Both the position numbers and the translations under genes were made by a program. DNA of 7,370 nucleotides from Acidimicrobiales bacterium (lineage in GTDB: Bacteria; Actinomycetota; Acidimicrobiia; Acidimicrobiales; Poriferisodaliceae). Below are positions 5,053 through 7,370 of this stretch, piece by piece; position 1 is the stretch's first letter; each line of letters opens with the position of its first letter. The stretch is from positions 1 through 7,370 of the forward strand of contig JAHDHM010000173.1 of the NCBI GenBank assembly GCA_020631315.1, in the 5' to 3' direction. Under the pieces are notes generated by a model. The model made no database searches. It was given only the letters and a program-made list of their open reading frames with translations, and was not told the DNA's origin.

Positions 5053-7310
5053 CAGACCGCCCTCGCTTCCTGCATGCGTCGGATGTTGAGGTAGATCACC
5101 GGCATGACCGAGATCAGGATGAGCACGGCGATCGCCGAGCCGAGGCCTCTGTTGAAGAAGCTGAACGACACCTCGAACATGTCGTTGGCCAACACGTTGG
5201 TGCCGAAGTTGCCGCCGGTGGTCACCTTCACGATGTCGAACACCTTGGTGACGAGCACGATGAGCGTGGTGACGACCACGCCGATGGTGGGCAGGATCTG
5301 CGGCAGGATCACCTGGAAGAAGATCTGGCTCTCGGTGGCGCCGTCGACCCGTGCCGCCTCCAGGAACTCCTGGGGCACCGATCGGATGGCCGCCGAGAGG
5401 ATCACCATGGCGAAGCCGGTCTGGATCCAGATGAGGATGATCATCAGGAAGATGTTGTTGAACGGCGGATTCTGGAGGAACAGCACCGTGTCGGGCCGGA
5501 CGAGACCGTCAGCGGTGATCTCGAAGCCGCCGAGTGACCGGAACAACAGCTGCACGAACAGATAGCCGAAGACCACGAGCCCGGCGACGTGGACCGTGAA
5601 GGACTCGGCCGCCTTGATCTTGGGGATCATCGCTCTGATGATCCCGGCGAGCGCTGCGGCCAGTAAGAGCAGGACGACCCAGCGGAAGAAGCCGGGGTAG
5701 GTGTTCCCCTCCTCGCCGGCGCGGCTCAGCTTGCCGAGCCCGACCCAGAAGGCGTTCAGTACGCCGGTCTGCTCGCTGCGAGGGTCGCGGGGCTGATACT
5801 GCAAGCGCCACACGATCGAGGCGCCGACGAACGAGATCGCCATCGGCATGAAGATCAGCGACTTCACGAAGTTCTCGAGCTTGCCGGCACGTTCGGCGAG
5901 CACGGCGATGGCCAGACCGAGTGCGGTCGAGGCCGACACGACGGTGATGACCCACCACACGTTGTTGAAGAACGTGCCGCGCAGCACGGACAGTGCGGCG
6001 AAGGAGACGAGAATCACGCCGAACGCCAGCGAGGTGATCGACGAGCCGACCCGTTCGAACGAGCGCACGTTGTTGCGCCGCTGACCGGAGACGAAGCCGA
6101 TGATGACGCCGGTGATGATCAGCGCGGCGCCGTACCAGAACAGCCGCGAACCGAACATCGACGCCCAGTTGCTGACGTTGAACGACGCCTCGTCGCTGAA
6201 GATGGTGCGGTAGTTGTCGAACCAGACGAACTCCTCGCTGTCACGATCCTTGAGTGACAGCCAGATGGTGCCGATCGCCGGGATCACGAGCGCAGCTGAC
6301 AAGAACGTGAGCGCCGGGCCAAGGAAGATGAAGGCACGTGCCCGGTTGTCCGAGCGGCCGAGTTCGCCGGCCGTCGGCTTGTCGGCGAAGCCGAGGCGGG
6401 CGCCGAGCAGTGCGATGGGCACGACTGCGGCGATGCGGGCGTCGTCGAGGCCGAAGCTGAACAGGTGCCAGTCGGACAGGAGCCAGGCACCGACGGTGAA
6501 ACCGAGGAAGGCGCCGGTGAGCAGCTTCGGGTGCAGGCGGGAGCCGTTGGCGCCAGGTCGGATGGCGAAGAGGCCGATGCCGACCAGCGTGGCGATGATG
6601 GTGACGATCCAGTCGAAGTCGGGTCGCTGGTCCTGCTGGAGGTTCTCGGCGATCAGCACGCCGGTGAGGACACCGGCGGCGACGCCGACGACGAGCTTGG
6701 GAATGCGGGGCAGCAGCGTCATCACGGCGGCGGCGCCGCCGAGCACGACGATGCCGTAGAGGGACCACTCGACGTGGCCGCTGACCCCGGTCGCGATCGG
6801 CGGGAAGGTCGTCGGGTCATCACCGACGACGAGGCTGCTGACGACTCGGTTGCCTCGGAGGATGGCGAAGAACGCGGCGCTCACGAGGCTGGCCGTCACG
6901 AACACGAAGACGGTCCAGTTCCTGCGAGCCAGCCCTGCCAGGCCGTTGGCGCCGATCCAGATGCCGCCCACGATGGCGACGGCGATGAACACGACCCGGA
7001 CCGTGCTCGCGAGCCGGTCGACCTCGGTCGCCTCACGCAGCGCGAGGAAGGTGATGAGCAGCACCGCGGCACCAAGCAACCCGGATCGGATGCCTGCAGA
7101 TGTCGTCGACATCTCGTTGGTACCGGCTCGCTTGCGGAAGCTGGAGATGACTGCGGTCGCCGCTCCCCAGATCACCGCGCCGAGCGCCGCCCATTCGAGT
7201 ACCTCGACGAATCCGCCATCGAAGTCGTCGCGTAGCGGCCGCAGGATGCCGAAGATCAACGCTCCGACGATCGCTCCGACCACGGGCACGTTGCGTACCA
7301 GTCGGTCCAC
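5052..7310 (-). CDS. Oversized carbohydrate ABC transporter permease, AglF/MalF-like with N-terminal multi-membrane extension
   Basis: At 752 residues this is more than twice the usual 290-340 of AglF-type permeases. The permease part starts near 326 with ARAFIFLGPALTFLSAALVIPAIG and FVWFDNYRTIF (361-371). It ends with NIFLMIILIWIQTGFAMVIL (619-638) and the EAA loop EAARVDGATESQIFFQVILP at 651-670. A tail with KVFDIVKVTTGG and TNVLANDMFE follows, close to rhizobial AglF as I remember it. Residues 1-325 hold about ten hydrophobic segments (roughly 8-24, 38-56, 76-92, 104-124, 132-150, 184-200, 205-222, 234-250, 263-279, 291-308) that I do not recognise. Two further hydrophobic pairs are inserted inside the permease part (about 393-445 and 542-592). 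The start is GTG 7310-7308 with AGGGGGAG two bases upstream, rather close. The frame stays open to the window edge but without ATG or GTG. It pairs with the AglG-like subunit to form the channel. Confidence 0.88.
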   Translation of the reverse strand: MDRLVRNVPVVGAIVGALIFGILRPLRDDFDGGFVEVLEWAALGAVIWGAATAVISSFRKRAGTNEMSTTSAGIRSGLLGAAVLLITFLALREATEVDRLASTVRVVFIAVAIVGGIWIGANGLAGLARRNWTVFVFVTASLVSAAFFAILRGNRVVSSLVVGDDPTTFPPIATGVSGHVEWSLYGIVVLGGAAAVMTLLPRIPKLVVGVAAGVLTGVLIAENLQQDQRPDFDWIVTIIATLVGIGLFAIRPGANGSRLHPKLLTGAFLGFTVGAWLLSDWHLFSFGLDDARIAAVVPIALLGARLGFADKPTAGELGRSDNRARAFIFLGPALTFLSAALVIPAIGTIWLSLKDRDSEEFVWFDNYRTIFSDEASFNVSNWASMFGSRLFWYGAALIITGVIIGFVSGQRRNNVRSFERVGSSITSLAFGVILVSFAALSVLRGTFFNNVWWVITVVSASTALGLAIAVLAERAGKLENFVKSLIFMPMAISFVGASIVWRLQYQPRDPRSEQTGVLNAFWVGLGKLSRAGEEGNTYPGFFRWVVLLLLAAALAGIIRAMIPKIKAAESFTVHVAGLVVFGYLFVQLLFRSLGGFEITADGLVRPDTVLFLQNPPFNNIFLMIILIWIQTGFAMVILSAAIRSVPQEFLEAARVDGATESQIFFQVILPQILPTIGVVVTTLIVLVTKVFDIVKVTTGGNFGTNVLANDMFEVSFSFFNRGLGSAIAVLILISVMPVIYLNIRRMQEARAV

Positions 7311-7370
7311 TGCTCCCCCTGTGCCCTGAACAGTTCGGGACGTCGTTGCCGTCAGGACCGCGGCAGCGAC
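7311..7370. other. Upstream edge of the permease operon, content undetermined
   Basis: These 60 bases precede the GTG of the large permease on the minus strand and contain its purine-rich AGGGGGAG (7313-7320). A minus-strand frame ending at TGA 7354-7352 could be the tail of an upstream gene, where a substrate-binding protein would be expected in such operons. Only five codons are visible, so no call is made. Confidence 0.3.

Noticed and set aside
4204..5094. 296-residue plus-strand open frame, and a similar one at 6465-7235
   Set aside because: Both are antisense to the permease genes, with low-complexity Glu/Asp/Arg/Gly composition typical of shadows of membrane-protein genes.
1..7370. tRNA, rRNA, CRISPR array, insertion sequence or attachment site
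   Set aside because: No cloverleaf, direct-repeat array, transposase or integrase reading frame, or terminal repeats were seen.

Overview
The window is about 7.4 kb of high-GC DNA from a free-living bacterium, most likely an actinobacterium. Several -10 boxes sit exactly six bases before an ATG, which is the leaderless-mRNA arrangement common in Actinobacteria. Protein style and gene mix (SulP transporter, AglF/AglG-type sugar permeases, a transketolase/E1-like enzyme) would fit Acidimicrobiia such as Ilumatobacter relatives, but that placement is an inference.

Layout: (1) 1-636, plus strand: the C-terminal part of a SulP anion transporter with its STAS domain, cut by the window edge. (2) 663-959, minus: a small DUF1330 protein with its own leaderless promoter. 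(3) 1025-3352, minus: a 775-residue thiamine-diphosphate enzyme of the transketolase / pyruvate dehydrogenase E1-like type. (4) 3353-3451: a compact divergent promoter region with two mirrored identical -10 boxes and a central dyad. (5) 3452-4018, plus: an AhpD/carboxymuconolactone decarboxylase-like peroxidase-related protein read through an in-frame TGA. (6) 4019-4095: a short convergent intergenic region holding a perfect 34-bp palindrome and part of a second hairpin. (7) 4096-5052 and 5052-7310, minus: two translationally coupled sugar ABC permeases, AglG-like and an oversized AglF-like one; the substrate-binding protein and ATPase are not in the window.

The main discovery is gene 5. Conventional calling splits it into an 82-residue stub and a downstream fragment. 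The two parts are in the same frame, both match the same family, and the TGA falls exactly where the second cysteine of the CxxC redox motif belongs, giving C-H-Y-U. The conserved Glu and His of AhpD are at the canonical distances. Twelve bases after the TGA lies a 17-nt perfect hairpin with the apical loop GGTCT, which closely matches a bacterial selenocysteine insertion element. The gene is therefore best read as an AhpD-like selenoprotein. The selenocysteine machinery (selA, selB, selC, selD) is not in the window and would have to be found elsewhere in the genome.

Functional links: the selenoprotein and the transketolase/E1-like gene share a divergent promoter region and could be co-regulated. 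The two permeases form one transport unit. No mobile element, tRNA, rRNA or CRISPR array is visible.
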